Shown in pieces: positions 22,139 through 31,489 of a stretch of 42,695 nucleotides of DNA. This DNA comes from a virus. Every line of letters starts with the position of its first letter. Position 1 is the first letter of the stretch. The notes under the pieces were generated by a model. It saw only the letters and a list, made by a program, of their open reading frames with translations, did not search any database and was not told the DNA's origin. Location of the stretch: IMG/VR virus record IMGVR_UViG_3300033148_001917, positions 1-42,695 of that record. One strand, 5' to 3'. The translations under genes and the position numbers were made by a program.

Positions 22139-22584
22139 TTGTATGGCAGAGCAATGTTAATGCTCAAGCAAGTGGGCAGAATTTTCATGTCCGAAGACAG
22201 CAATTATTAAATAATTACATATCTGTCACAACCGAAGCGGTTATACCGGAAGTAGTACCTCCCTCGCCCGGAGGCGGAAGACTAGGACGTGCTGCCCGCC
22301 CATTTGTATTTAGACCGGTTCCTAGAAAGCGTGAGCGTAAGAAGCTTACAATCAAGACAGCCAAAAGGGAAACACCCCCAGTAGGCAGCATAAGAGCGAC
22401 CCTGGAAGGACTCTCAACTCTCAAGGGTGAAAGATCATTACTTGGTTTTGATGAATCACAAGACCAACAAGTCATAAAGATACTTGAAAAACTCTCTGAT
22501 GAAAGAAAGCTTTTACGTTTCCTTGAACAAGAGCAGGAAAATAACGAAATCATTAACATGCTATTACTTTTATTAATCGAATGA
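22135..22584 (+). CDS. Hypothetical virion protein, 149 aa
   Basis: ATGA overlap with the portal gene. Begins with a Gln/Asn-rich part, then a Pro/Arg/Lys stretch (RPFVFRPVPRKRERKKLTIK) and an acidic leucine-rich C terminus (RFLEQEQENNEIINMLLLLLIE). The position between portal and scaffold suggests a head-assembly or packaged accessory protein. No family recognised. Confidence 0.6.
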   Translation: MIVWQSNVNAQASGQNFHVRRQQLLNNYISVTTEAVIPEVVPPSPGGGRLGRAARPFVFRPVPRKRERKKLTIKTAKRETPPVGSIRATLEGLSTLKGERSLLGFDESQDQQVIKILEKLSDERKLLRFLEQEQENNEIINMLLLLLIE

Positions 22585-22775
22585 ATAAATTTATACAAAA
22601 ATTACATGAGGAAGTCTGGTTTCAGGATTTTATTAAAAATGAACTTGAGCCTGAAATTCCTATAGTACCTTCTTTTAATCCATCAGAAGACAATACTGAT
22701 GACTGGAAGCAAAAAAGCGGCCTTCGTGAAGGCTATCTATTAGCACTAACTAAAATGGGAATAAACCATGACTGA
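22581..22775 (+). CDS. Small acidic protein, 64 aa
   Basis: ATGA overlap before and eight bases of overlap after. Acidic and aromatic (EEVWFQDFIKNELEPEIPIV) with a helical end. A minor head or assembly factor by position only. Confidence 0.6.
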   Translation: MNKFIQKLHEEVWFQDFIKNELEPEIPIVPSFNPSEDNTDDWKQKSGLREGYLLALTKMGINHD

Positions 22776-23391
22776 CGAGAATAATACTCCAGAACCGACT
22801 GAACAAACATTAGATGATGTATATAATGAGTTCAATGTAGAACCGCAGCCTACGCCTGCACCAAGCGTAAACGAACAATCTTCTCCACAGATAATGCCTG
22901 ACCCTATTACTGATTTAGAAGGGTTCTCGAAATATCAAGTAGAGAGAAATTCAAAACTCGAACAGCAAATCAATGATTTGAGCAACCAATTTCAACAAAC
23001 AAACAATCAAGCGTTGAAAGCTCAAGAAGAACAGGATTTGCAAAAAATAATCACCGATCTATCTCCGAAGATGGAAGGCGTCAATCCCAAGATGATCAAG
23101 TACGCTTTGGCTGACAAGTATAATTCAGATCCAAAGTTTGCTTCTTTATGGGACGGACGTACTCAAAACCCTTCTGCTCTTAATAAGGCACTCGCAGCAA
23201 TTACACCTGACTTACAAAAAGAGTTCTCCATAAAGGTAGACTCTCAGGTTGAAGCTGATCAACGGGCATTAGATCAAGCAACCAATAGCATGACATCTTC
23301 TACAGATGAAGTATCAGAATCAGCTAAAGCTCTAGGTCTGGGTGGAAATGAGTTTGATGCCTATATGCAGAAGGTAATGTCAGGCAAATAG
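22768..23391 (+). CDS. Scaffolding protein
   Basis: The 207-residue protein directly before the capsid gene is acidic at the N terminus (MTDENNTPEPTEQTLDDVYN), Gln/Asn-rich with a coiled coil (EQQINDLSNQFQQTNNQALKAQEEQ) and has a helical C terminus ending in MQKVMSGK, which fits capsid-binding scaffolds. It would guide prohead assembly and then leave or be degraded. Confidence 0.8.
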   Translation: MTDENNTPEPTEQTLDDVYNEFNVEPQPTPAPSVNEQSSPQIMPDPITDLEGFSKYQVERNSKLEQQINDLSNQFQQTNNQALKAQEEQDLQKIITDLSPKMEGVNPKMIKYALADKYNSDPKFASLWDGRTQNPSALNKALAAITPDLQKEFSIKVDSQVEADQRALDQATNSMTSSTDEVSESAKALGLGGNEFDAYMQKVMSGK

Positions 23392-23399
23392 GAGTTAAC

Positions 23400-24470
23400 A
23401 TGGCTTTAACAGTAACTACACTAGCTACTCATGTAACAGCGCCCGTCAATTTTGTATTGATGCGCGCTCTACTGAGGACTGCTAACAAAACCCTGCCGTA
23501 TTTTAACGGCACCCTGCCGGGCGAACTTGAGAAAATGCAAGGCTCCGCTTCGGTTAAATGGCGGCGTATTGATAACCTGGCCACGGCTACTACAGCGTTA
23601 GGCGAAGTTATAAACACAGCCACTTTCGGCCTTGGTCGATCAACAGTAACACCTACCATCACTGATATCACTGTAGCGATTGCAAAATATGGTAATGCAA
23701 TTATCTACAATGAAGAATTGGATTTGATTAACGTCAATTCAAAATCTATGCAGTTGATGGAAAAACTCGGTATTAATGCTGGTGAAAGTCTTAATGAATT
23801 GATGAGGGACGTTTTTGACGCTTCTACTAATGTTCGTTATGCCACCAGTGCTGCAAATGATACCGCGCTTACGGCTTCGATTTCACTGAATGATATTAAA
23901 TACAGTGTAAACCAGCTTAACCGTCAGTCTGCATTGAAGCAGTTTGCTCAAGGCACGGGTTCTACTAATATCGGGACTTCGACTGTTCGCAACTCATACT
24001 TTGGTGTTTGCCATAATGACGTAGAAGAAGATGTCCGCGATCTCACCGGGTTTATCGGTGTAGAGCAGTACGGTGGATATACTGAAACCTTCGTCGGTGA
24101 GTTTGGCGCAGTTGGCGGCGTACGTTGGTGTGCAACCGAAGTTGCGCCTATTTCTACCGGAATAGCCACTACTACGTCCACAGGCATGCGTGGCGCTACT
24201 GATATCCTGAATGATGCGTATTCAACCTTCATTTACGGTAAAGAAGCAGTAGGTTCGATTGGTCTTGGTGAGGAGCACGTAGAAGACATTTATATGTCTG
24301 AAAGTCGTTTGCCCACTGTAGAACTGATCAATCATGCTCCAGGTTCAAGTGGTATCGGTGATATGTATAATGAGGCCGGTTCCCTTGCGTGGAAAGCGTG
24401 GTTCGCAGGCAAGATCTTAAACACTAACTGGCTGATAAAAGTCAGAACGCTGGCTAGTGATCTAGCCTAA
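23400..24470 (+). CDS. Major capsid protein, N4-gp56 family (HK97 fold)
   Basis: GGAG precedes the ATG by six bases. The sequence follows the N4-gp56 family: VMRALLRTANKTLPYFNG type start, GSASVKWRRIDNLATATTALGEV, ITVAIAKYGNAIIYNEELDLINVNSK and NELMRDVFDAST. This is the HK97-fold shell protein. Length 356 is typical. An intrinsic terminator-like hairpin follows directly, as often after the most strongly expressed gene. Confidence 0.95.
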   Translation: MALTVTTLATHVTAPVNFVLMRALLRTANKTLPYFNGTLPGELEKMQGSASVKWRRIDNLATATTALGEVINTATFGLGRSTVTPTITDITVAIAKYGNAIIYNEELDLINVNSKSMQLMEKLGINAGESLNELMRDVFDASTNVRYATSAANDTALTASISLNDIKYSVNQLNRQSALKQFAQGTGSTNIGTSTVRNSYFGVCHNDVEEDVRDLTGFIGVEQYGGYTETFVGEFGAVGGVRWCATEVAPISTGIATTTSTGMRGATDILNDAYSTFIYGKEAVGSIGLGEEHVEDIYMSESRLPTVELINHAPGSSGIGDMYNEAGSLAWKAWFAGKILNTNWLIKVRTLASDLA

Positions 24471-24474
24471 CTTG

Positions 24475-24510
24475 TGCGGGGTGGATGGAAACTGAAACCC
24501 CGCAATTTTA
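24475..24510 (+). terminator. Attenuator-like hairpin after the capsid gene
   Basis: TGCGGGG (24475-24481) pairs with CCCCGCA (24498-24504), seven perfect base pairs, followed by ATTTTA. The short T-run suggests partial termination, which would lower expression of downstream tail genes relative to capsid. Confidence 0.7.
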
Positions 24511-24519
24511 AGGTGATAT

Positions 24520-24783
24520 ATGGGTAGGCCCAAAGGTTCTAAAAACAAGACTGATCCTGTAGAGGAAAAAAAGTCTAACGTAGAAAAACCAATAAGCATG
24601 ACAGATGCAACAGTTGTTGTTAGCTATCAGCTTCCCGGCCAAACAGATTGGGGCACATTTCGACTAACAGCAACAAACGCAAAAGGTATGATTTCTGCCT
24701 CTAAATTAAATGGTAGATTATTCAAACAAGCCTTTTTCTCGGCAATGGTTAAAGTCTTTGGAAGAAAGGTTAAATTAACATGA
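24520..24783 (+). CDS. Small basic virion protein, 87 aa
   Basis: AAGGTG precedes the ATG. The N terminus MGRPKGSKNKTDPVEEKKSN has the AT-hook-like GRPKGSKNK; the rest is a small beta-rich domain (ATVVVSYQLPGQTDWGTFRL). Between capsid and connector, so perhaps a head-completion or DNA-binding minor protein. Confidence 0.65.
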   Translation: MGRPKGSKNKTDPVEEKKSNVEKPISMTDATVVVSYQLPGQTDWGTFRLTATNAKGMISASKLNGRLFKQAFFSAMVKVFGRKVKLT

Positions 24784-25496
24784 CATATTTGGAAGCATTA
24801 AACAGAGTCCTCCGACAAGAAGGGATTATACGTGGTGACGATGATAATGTGACCTCTTTCTCTGATACTCAGCACTCAGGGACGATTAATCTCGCCAAAA
24901 TAGCAATAGAGGATGAATTAACCCATTTAGTATCAGAAGATATAATTCCTTTTGAAAGGGTTGACGATACGATTACTTTAACGACTAGCCGTACTTACGC
25001 TTTAAATACTAACTTTGTTAGATTTGATGACCCAAATCCATTCTTCCTTGAAGTAGACGGATCGGGTAATTCATTAAATGTCGGTGTTCCGCTGTATCCA
25101 GGTGGTGAAGAACAATTAAGACGAGATTTTTTAGATTATCGTGAAGGTACTGGTGAACCGCAGTGGTTTTACTTTATAGGAGGCACTACTAAACAAGTAG
25201 GTTTTTATCCCGTACCTAGCACTTCTGGGAAAATTTATCGTTACTACTATGAGAAAGACGTATCAGTCTCAGTAGAAACTGATAATATTCCTCTAGTCTC
25301 CACTCAAGAAGCTAATATATTCGCATCAATCGCAGCAAGACGATTTAAGTATTTATTCGCCTCTCCCCAGATAAGAGAAGGATTATTTCCTCAAGGCGTG
25401 GAACGCGATCCTCTTATTGAAAGTAATCGCGCTACTTTAATGTCCTTATTGAAAGGAAGACCGCCTACTGTACGATATGGACGAAGCTTTAGATGA
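24780..25496 (+). CDS. Head-to-tail adaptor / tail tubular protein A-like
   Basis: The 238-residue protein follows the capsid gene and precedes a 595-residue tail protein, the classic order of podovirus connector genes (T7 gp11-like). The N-terminal helix MTYLEALNRVLRQEGI, then LAKIAIEDELTHLVSEDIIPFER and RFKYLFASPQIREG fit adaptor proteins. It would form the ring between portal and tail tube. Confidence 0.75.
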   Translation: MTYLEALNRVLRQEGIIRGDDDNVTSFSDTQHSGTINLAKIAIEDELTHLVSEDIIPFERVDDTITLTTSRTYALNTNFVRFDDPNPFFLEVDGSGNSLNVGVPLYPGGEEQLRRDFLDYREGTGEPQWFYFIGGTTKQVGFYPVPSTSGKIYRYYYEKDVSVSVETDNIPLVSTQEANIFASIAARRFKYLFASPQIREGLFPQGVERDPLIESNRATLMSLLKGRPPTVRYGRSFR

Positions 25497-27280
25497 CGCA
25501 TGCTTCAAATAACGCCACCCCTCTTGAGATAAGTTTCGGAGGAGGGATTAATGAAGTTGATGACTTTAACATCTCATTAGAGGAATGTATTTCCGGTCAG
25601 AACTTTAAATTAAATCCCCGTAAAAAGACTCTCACTCCAAGACCTCCCCAAGACTTAAAAGGTACTGCGACTAATGCCGAAGAAGTTACCGGTATTCTGC
25701 AATTAATAAAACGTGATGACTCTGAAACGACTTTAGTAGTCGCTGGAGATACGATTTATGATTGGGATGGTGCGTCTAGTTTTACTTCCAAGACCACGGT
25801 CACTACAAGTACGGGTTTTAGAGACACTTACTGGTCATTAGACGACATTATAATAATTAATGACCTAAGTAAGAATAATGTTCTTTTGAAATGGAACGGA
25901 TCAACAATAACAAAGTTAAAAAATGGCATTACTGCTGGCGCACCGATATCAACAACAATAACCAGATCAGGTTCTACAGCGACAGCGATAGCAACTTCTC
26001 ACGGATTCTCAACAGACGACCTGGCAACGATAGCAGGAGCAGATCAAACAGATTATAATGGTGAATATCAAATAACCGTTTCTGATGCTGACACGTTTAC
26101 TTACGCAGTCTCAGGGACACCCGCTACTCCAGCAACAGGCACGATTACTTCTGATAAGAATGTAGATTTATACGCTAAATACTCGGTAATCTTTAATAAT
26201 AGAGTATGGCAGTTCAACATAACCTCAGACGCGACCGCTTCTCCTCACATGTGTTTAGCGAGTACGTTTGAGAACGCTGAAAACTACGACACATCCACAA
26301 GAAATAAAGATGGTGGATTGAGCGCGAATGATGCCTTTTTCATGCTCTCACCTGATCTTCGTCCGATTAATGGCGTAGTAGAATTTCTAAATCAATTAAT
26401 CATCTCAACCGTAGATGGAAAGCTTTTTAAATTAACAGGTAGTAGCGCAACTGATTACGACTTTAAAGAGTTTTATTCAGGTTCCGCAGCCACAGGAACA
26501 GAGAGTATAGTTAATGTAGGTAACGATGTTGCCTATATGAAAAGGGGTGGGCCAATAGACCTATTAAGCTCTACCGATAGATTTGGTGATATTGCTGCAG
26601 ATGACGTATCGAGATGGATTATTGATACAACCGATGGGCTGACCTCGACTTTACCTGTATACGATCAGAAACGTCAGCTAGTCTACTTCTTCGTCACAGA
26701 TAAGATTTTAGTATTGGATAAAGATGCGTTAATTATTTCAGAACACTCCCCGTGGACTATCTGGAATACTTTAATGTCCAATAAGTTCAATACTAAAGCA
26801 GCAAGATATTTAAGAGTACCAGGGGGCACAGATTATACAGTTTATTGGGGAGACTCCGCAGGCCAGATATTTGATATCAATGGGACAGGAACTAGCGGAG
26901 ATGCAGGTACTACAAGTATTAACATTAAACGCAAGACAAGGGATATCGAAGAACTCAGGACGATAGATGAAATCCTTTCAGGAAGGATAGAATACCGACG
27001 TAAAGGGGCAATGACAGTCGATCTTATTTTCGATTGGGCAGTTGAATATAGTGAAGTCACTGTCTCAGTCCCGTTAAAAGCACCCATTACTTCCGGCGGC
27101 GCTACTTTCTTCGGAGGGGAGAATTATTTTAGCTCAAGTATTTACTTTAACCAAGGTACAGTCGCAGGAGATAAAGTCTCCTCAGTAGGATTCTCTCCAC
27201 CCGGAAAAGGGGGAGGATTTTTTGTAGAACTGACAACTTCAACCACAGTTAATTTTCTTATTAACAAGATCATAATATGA
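25493..27280 (+). CDS. Tail tubular protein B-like (nozzle) protein
   Basis: Beta-rich protein of 595 residues that opens with LEISFGGGINEVDDFNISLEECISGQNF, the hallmark start of podovirus nozzle proteins, and contains a propeller-like sequence. A shuffled domain (HGFSTDDLATIAGADQTDYNGEYQI, then DTFTYAVSGTPATPATGT) at about 155-220 is an insert that occurs in many unrelated tail proteins. Position after the adaptor fits the gp12-like nozzle of the short tail. Confidence 0.8.
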   Translation: MTHASNNATPLEISFGGGINEVDDFNISLEECISGQNFKLNPRKKTLTPRPPQDLKGTATNAEEVTGILQLIKRDDSETTLVVAGDTIYDWDGASSFTSKTTVTTSTGFRDTYWSLDDIIIINDLSKNNVLLKWNGSTITKLKNGITAGAPISTTITRSGSTATAIATSHGFSTDDLATIAGADQTDYNGEYQITVSDADTFTYAVSGTPATPATGTITSDKNVDLYAKYSVIFNNRVWQFNITSDATASPHMCLASTFENAENYDTSTRNKDGGLSANDAFFMLSPDLRPINGVVEFLNQLIISTVDGKLFKLTGSSATDYDFKEFYSGSAATGTESIVNVGNDVAYMKRGGPIDLLSSTDRFGDIAADDVSRWIIDTTDGLTSTLPVYDQKRQLVYFFVTDKILVLDKDALIISEHSPWTIWNTLMSNKFNTKAARYLRVPGGTDYTVYWGDSAGQIFDINGTGTSGDAGTTSINIKRKTRDIEELRTIDEILSGRIEYRRKGAMTVDLIFDWAVEYSEVTVSVPLKAPITSGGATFFGGENYFSSSIYFNQGTVAGDKVSSVGFSPPGKGGGFFVELTTSTTVNFLINKIII

Positions 27281-27789
27281 CGCCTAAAGAAAGAAGGCAT
27301 CTTCTTTTCAACAAAGGAAAGCCCGAAATCCGTAATAGTAAATACGAGGACATGGGTTGGTTATGGGCGGCTAATAAGTTAAAAGGTAATGAAGAAGATC
27401 AAGAAGATTTTGCAGAAAGAATACGAGAAAACTTATCCGAATATGAACGTATTTACATATTAGAAGACAAAAACCCTCAATTCAAAGAAGGCATTGGCCC
27501 CGTAGGTTTAGTGGTAGCAAATTACAATGAATGGGTACTAACACCTCATGTTGAGTGGTTCCCGTGGGCGACGATGAGAAACCAACTACGTTGTTCAGTG
27601 GCTTTCTTTATTAAAACACGTTATTCAAAAGATATCGGAGTCTGCAGGGTTCATGTGACAGAACCGGAGTTTTTTAAAAGATTAAGCAAATATGTCCCTT
27701 TATTCTATACAGGGAAAATTCCATCAGGACGTATGGATGGTGATGATTACTTATTTTATATAAGAGGTAAAAAAGATGTCATTCGTTAA
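27277..27789 (+). CDS. GNAT-fold internal virion protein
   Basis: The 170-residue protein has the strand order of a GNAT acetyltransferase (IYILEDKNPQFK, GIGPVGLVVAN, VEWFPWATMRNQLRCSVAFF, CRVHV). It resembles T7 gp13-like and other podovirus internal proteins that keep the fold without known catalysis. No clear acetyl-CoA loop is seen, so a structural role is likelier. Confidence 0.65.
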   Translation: MTPKERRHLLFNKGKPEIRNSKYEDMGWLWAANKLKGNEEDQEDFAERIRENLSEYERIYILEDKNPQFKEGIGPVGLVVANYNEWVLTPHVEWFPWATMRNQLRCSVAFFIKTRYSKDIGVCRVHVTEPEFFKRLSKYVPLFYTGKIPSGRMDGDDYLFYIRGKKDVIR

Positions 27790-28444
27790 AGATCTTTTTG
27801 GTGGTGGGAAACAGACTACCACACAGAAAGTAGAAAGACTCCCCCCGGCCTTCCCTCAAATCTTCACAGGAGCAGGCGGGTCATTAGAGACAACAGGAAC
27901 AGCAGAAAGGCCTGTTGCCAGAATCAATCTACCTTCTCAAATCCAGGAATTAAGGGAAGAAGCTCTGGGTGGCTCAAGGGCCCTTCTAGGCGATATACAA
28001 GGTGATATCGGCACATTAAGAGGCTTAGAAAACCCTCTCATACAAGCTAGACAAAGACCTATCAGAGAAGAAATACAACGAGGCCAAAGACGTGTCGGAG
28101 AGGAGTTTGGCCGTAGGGGAGTCTTTGGGACTTTCCGACAGCAGGCAGAAGAAGATATCGGATTCAGAGGTGCGCAAGCCTTGGGAGAGGCCGATGTTCA
28201 GGCAAGACGCGAGACTCTGGACGCTATCCTGCAACGACAAGCCTTCCAGCGTGACGTGACCGGAGACGTGGCCCGCGCTGGTCAAGAGTTGTTGGCTCAA
28301 GAACTTACTACACTGGGATTATCGGACGCAGCGATAAATCAGATCATTCAAAGTCAGTTACCTAGTCAGACTACAAAAACAGAACCGGGGACCCCTATTG
28401 GTGAAACTATAGGCAGTCTATTGTTCGCCGCAGGAGGACTATAA
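27776..28444 (+). CDS. Internal virion / ejection protein, 222 aa
   Basis: Overlaps the GNAT-like gene by 14 bases. Starts MSFVKDLFGGGKQTTTQKVE and continues with long Arg/Gln-rich helices (QRRVGEEFGRRGVFGTFRQQ, QALGEADVQARRETLDAILQ) and an amphipathic C terminus. This FGGG start followed by helix-rich text is typical of podovirus ejection proteins that pass through the tail on infection. Confidence 0.7.
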   Translation: MSFVKDLFGGGKQTTTQKVERLPPAFPQIFTGAGGSLETTGTAERPVARINLPSQIQELREEALGGSRALLGDIQGDIGTLRGLENPLIQARQRPIREEIQRGQRRVGEEFGRRGVFGTFRQQAEEDIGFRGAQALGEADVQARRETLDAILQRQAFQRDVTGDVARAGQELLAQELTTLGLSDAAINQIIQSQLPSQTTKTEPGTPIGETIGSLLFAAGGL

Positions 28445-29568
28445 TGCCATTACCACCTGTTTTTGACAGATCAACCCAAGCGCCTGCCAGAACACCTACT
28501 GCCAGAAGGGGATTTTTTGAACCCGGTACTTCGCGTATTTTAAGAGCCGTGGGCGCTGGTCTTAACCCTCAACTCCTGCCTTTGCAACAGAAAGTCTTAC
28601 AGCAGGAGCAGGAAAGAGTACGCCAGCAACAAGAACAAGAGCAGAAAGGTCGTGAATTCCAGATTAAAATCCTGACGGATGTATTACCTAAAATAACAGA
28701 TACAAATGTCAGAAATGAAGTAATGGATAAGTTACGTGGTTTTGGAGTGGATTTACCTGATATACCTGCCCCAAGCCCTAAAGTTCCATTTGGACGCACA
28801 GCGGAAGGCGGAGTAAAGCCTGAATTCCTTGCTGGAGAGCAGGCATTATCAGAAGTTAAACGCGCCCCTACTAAGCCCGGCGCATTAGTGACTTTATCGA
28901 CTGATAGAGGGCCAGTTACTTTAAGACAATCAGACCCTAGAGTCGATCAACTTATCTCTCAAGGCGCTACCAAAATCAGGGTTTCAGGTACTCCAGAGCA
29001 AGCAGGCATTACTAAAAAAACAAGAGGCACATTGGAAGATAAAATCATAACATCTTCTGATGCGCTTTCAAGACTTGATAGTGCTATGCAAAATTTCCGC
29101 CCTGAATTCTTAGAGCTTCCTACTCAATTTAAAGGTAAAAGTTTAGCTCTTGCTGAAAAAGCAGGGATTGAATTATCTCCCGAGAATCAACAATTACTCG
29201 GAGACTTGGCAGAATTCCAACGTGATGCCTTTGAGAATCTTAATAGAACGATTAAAGAAATGACTGGCGCTCAAATGAGTGAAGCAGAAACTAAACGCTT
29301 AAGAAGGCAAGTGCCAGATCCACAAAAAGATTCTCCTACACAATTTGTCAGGAAAACAAAAGGAACTGTAAAAAGCTTAAAGATGGCCCAAGCAAGAGCT
29401 AGATTCTTCCTTAGTCAAGGGGTAAGAAAATCAGGAAAAGACCTTGAAAAACTAATGTCCCTGAGTGAAATGGAGAACCGTATAGAACGTCGTGGAGAGG
29501 AGCTTGAAAAACAAGGAGTATCAGAGGCGGAGATTATACAAACCTTGAAACAGGAGTTTGGATTGTAA
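28444..29568 (+). CDS. Internal virion / ejection protein, 374 aa
   Basis: Begins with a Pro-rich stretch and a Gln/Glu coiled coil (LQQKVLQQEQERVRQQQEQE), then long amphipathic helices ending EAEIIQTLKQEFGL. The second of three consecutive ejection-type genes. It probably forms part of the channel or scaffolding proteins released with DNA. No enzyme motif seen. Confidence 0.7.
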   Translation: MPLPPVFDRSTQAPARTPTARRGFFEPGTSRILRAVGAGLNPQLLPLQQKVLQQEQERVRQQQEQEQKGREFQIKILTDVLPKITDTNVRNEVMDKLRGFGVDLPDIPAPSPKVPFGRTAEGGVKPEFLAGEQALSEVKRAPTKPGALVTLSTDRGPVTLRQSDPRVDQLISQGATKIRVSGTPEQAGITKKTRGTLEDKIITSSDALSRLDSAMQNFRPEFLELPTQFKGKSLALAEKAGIELSPENQQLLGDLAEFQRDAFENLNRTIKEMTGAQMSEAETKRLRRQVPDPQKDSPTQFVRKTKGTVKSLKMAQARARFFLSQGVRKSGKDLEKLMSLSEMENRIERRGEELEKQGVSEAEIIQTLKQEFGL

Positions 29569-31415
29569 TGGGACGTTTTACGGATAAAATCCTGGAGCAA
29601 GAGCCTAGAGGAAGATTTTTAGAAAAGGTTATTGCGCCGCCTATATCTCAAGTTATCCCAGAAGCACCTTTGGAAATAGAGAATATCCGACAGCAACAAG
29701 CTGAAATCATGGAAAGGATGGGTGAGGATATTATTGGCCCAGTAGCAGCACCTCCAGAAGATGTCAGTGAGCTTGCAGAAGCAGGTATTATTTCTCCCGA
29801 AGATTTAGAAGGTAAAACTTTAGGAGAGATTGCAAAAGATCCAGAAAATCAACGCTTGGCTCTTGAATTGGGTCTAATGACACTAGGATCTGTTATAGCT
29901 CCTCAAATCGCCTTACCAGCCGCCGCTACAAGATTTCCAAGAGCAGCACAGTTTTTATCCAGAGTGGCAGGAGCAGGCACAGGTGGGTTTTTAGGATCAT
30001 TAGCAGCAGAAGCCAGAGATCCTACAGAAAAGCCTTTAGAAACCGCTACGAGGGCTGGTGCTGCTGGTTTAGTAGGTGAGACGGTTGGTGGACTTGCTGT
30101 GAAAGCTGGTGGGAAATTCTTGGCTCCATTCAAAGAAAGACTCGTTGCAGGGGCTAAAGCCGCTGCAAATATGGTGGCTAAACGCGGAGGTTTAATAACC
30201 CCCGGACGTTTATCTGAAAGCCGTTTAATAGACACAGCAGAAAGCGTTGCTGGTGCTTCTATATTTGGCGGTGGTAGGATAAAGGAAGTATCAGATGAAG
30301 CTATTGATATATCTCGCGGTATTGCCGATGACTTTGTAGAAAGCTTTTCTACCGGTGCTACCAGAGAAGATACTAGCCTTTTAGTGCAGGACGCTATTCA
30401 AGAAGGTGTTGATACATTCAAAGAGTTAGGAAGAAGCCTTTATGGGAAGGTAGATGAATTAACAGGTGCGGCTAGAGTAGATATCACAGCAACAAAAAAA
30501 TTAGCAGATCAATTATTAGCTAAATCAGAGAAAGGACTTGGATCTCCTGATGTCAGTAAAATTGTTAACAAAATAAAATCAAAAGGCGATATTGTTTCTT
30601 TTGAGGAAGCCCAAGCATTAAGATCTGATTTACTTGGCGTAGTAAGGGCAAAAGAAAAAGGCCTTGTAGCTGGGAAAGGAGAGGCGACTGCAAAAAGACT
30701 TGTTCCTACAGTAGACAGAGCCATGCAAGACGGTGCTAGAGGAATTAGTGATGAAGCCTTAACAGCGTGGCGTACAGCTAATGCTCATTGGAAATCAGGA
30801 AGTAAAACTTTCAATGATCGCATAATTAAAAATCTCGCTACAAGAAGTCCGGATGGATTATTTAATACAGCGTTTAAGACGAATAATCCTGCGACAATCA
30901 GGAAGATAAAATCCATTGTTGGTGACAAGAAAGCGTGGCAAGAAATTCAAGGGCAATGGACAAGAGATGTATTTGAAAAATCTTCTAATGAATTAGGTGA
31001 GCTTTCAGGAACTAAACTTTTGAGGCAAATCAAGAGATGGGGTGATGGTGGATCTCTCAAGGAGATTATGTCTCCTGAACAAATTATTAATATGAGACAA
31101 GTAGCAAGAACTCTACAAATAGCAGAAGCTCAAGCATCAAGAGAAAAAGTAGGCAGTATTGCTATTCAATTACTCCAAGTAGGCGCAGCAGGAACAATAT
31201 TTTCTTTGAATGAAAATAAAGCGCAGGGCGCAGGTACAGCAGCGGCTATTATATTTGGGCCAGCAATTATAGCGAAAGCCCTAACTAATAAATCTTTTGC
31301 ACGATGGCTAACAGTTGGTGTAAAAGCTCCCCCTGGATCAGCACAAGGAGTTAAAGCAGCCGCAAGATTAACAGCTATTCTTGAAAAAGAAGGTGCTGTA
31401 AGGAGAGAAGAATGA
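29568..31415 (+). CDS. Large internal virion / ejection protein with Gly/Ala-rich segments
   Basis: 615 residues. Residues about 100-145 are hydrophobic and glycine-rich (LGLMTLGSVIAPQIALPAAA and GAGTGGFLGSLAAEA), which suit insertion into the membrane, and a second hydrophobic stretch lies near 540 (LLQVGAAGTIFSLNENKAQG, AAAIIFGPAIIAKAL). Long helices occupy the rest. This is the expected pattern for a podovirus protein that extends the tail channel through the cell envelope. No lytic transglycosylase motif found. Confidence 0.7.
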   Translation: MGRFTDKILEQEPRGRFLEKVIAPPISQVIPEAPLEIENIRQQQAEIMERMGEDIIGPVAAPPEDVSELAEAGIISPEDLEGKTLGEIAKDPENQRLALELGLMTLGSVIAPQIALPAAATRFPRAAQFLSRVAGAGTGGFLGSLAAEARDPTEKPLETATRAGAAGLVGETVGGLAVKAGGKFLAPFKERLVAGAKAAANMVAKRGGLITPGRLSESRLIDTAESVAGASIFGGGRIKEVSDEAIDISRGIADDFVESFSTGATREDTSLLVQDAIQEGVDTFKELGRSLYGKVDELTGAARVDITATKKLADQLLAKSEKGLGSPDVSKIVNKIKSKGDIVSFEEAQALRSDLLGVVRAKEKGLVAGKGEATAKRLVPTVDRAMQDGARGISDEALTAWRTANAHWKSGSKTFNDRIIKNLATRSPDGLFNTAFKTNNPATIRKIKSIVGDKKAWQEIQGQWTRDVFEKSSNELGELSGTKLLRQIKRWGDGGSLKEIMSPEQIINMRQVARTLQIAEAQASREKVGSIAIQLLQVGAAGTIFSLNENKAQGAGTAAAIIFGPAIIAKALTNKSFARWLTVGVKAPPGSAQGVKAAARLTAILEKEGAVRREE

Positions 31416-31489
31416 TTGACGCAATATTTTGGATATTATTTGTTTTTTTAATTATGGCTATTTTGGGTAGAGGTGTAAGAAATGGGTGA
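31412..31489 (+). CDS. Membrane microprotein, 25 aa
   Basis: AGGAGAGAAG lies before the ATG and the frame has ATGA coupling to the gene before. The peptide (MIDAIFWILFVFLIMAILGR) is one transmembrane helix with a basic end. It overlaps the fibre start by eight bases. It may be a small pinholin-like or channel-associated peptide; nothing proves either. Confidence 0.55.
   Translation: MIDAIFWILFVFLIMAILGRGVRNG

Noticed and set aside
22215-22598. 127-aa minus-strand frame within the 149-aa virion gene region
   Set aside because: Antisense to a well-placed gene in the virion operon, with Ser/Leu-rich composition expected from the reverse of Glu/Arg codons and no start signal.
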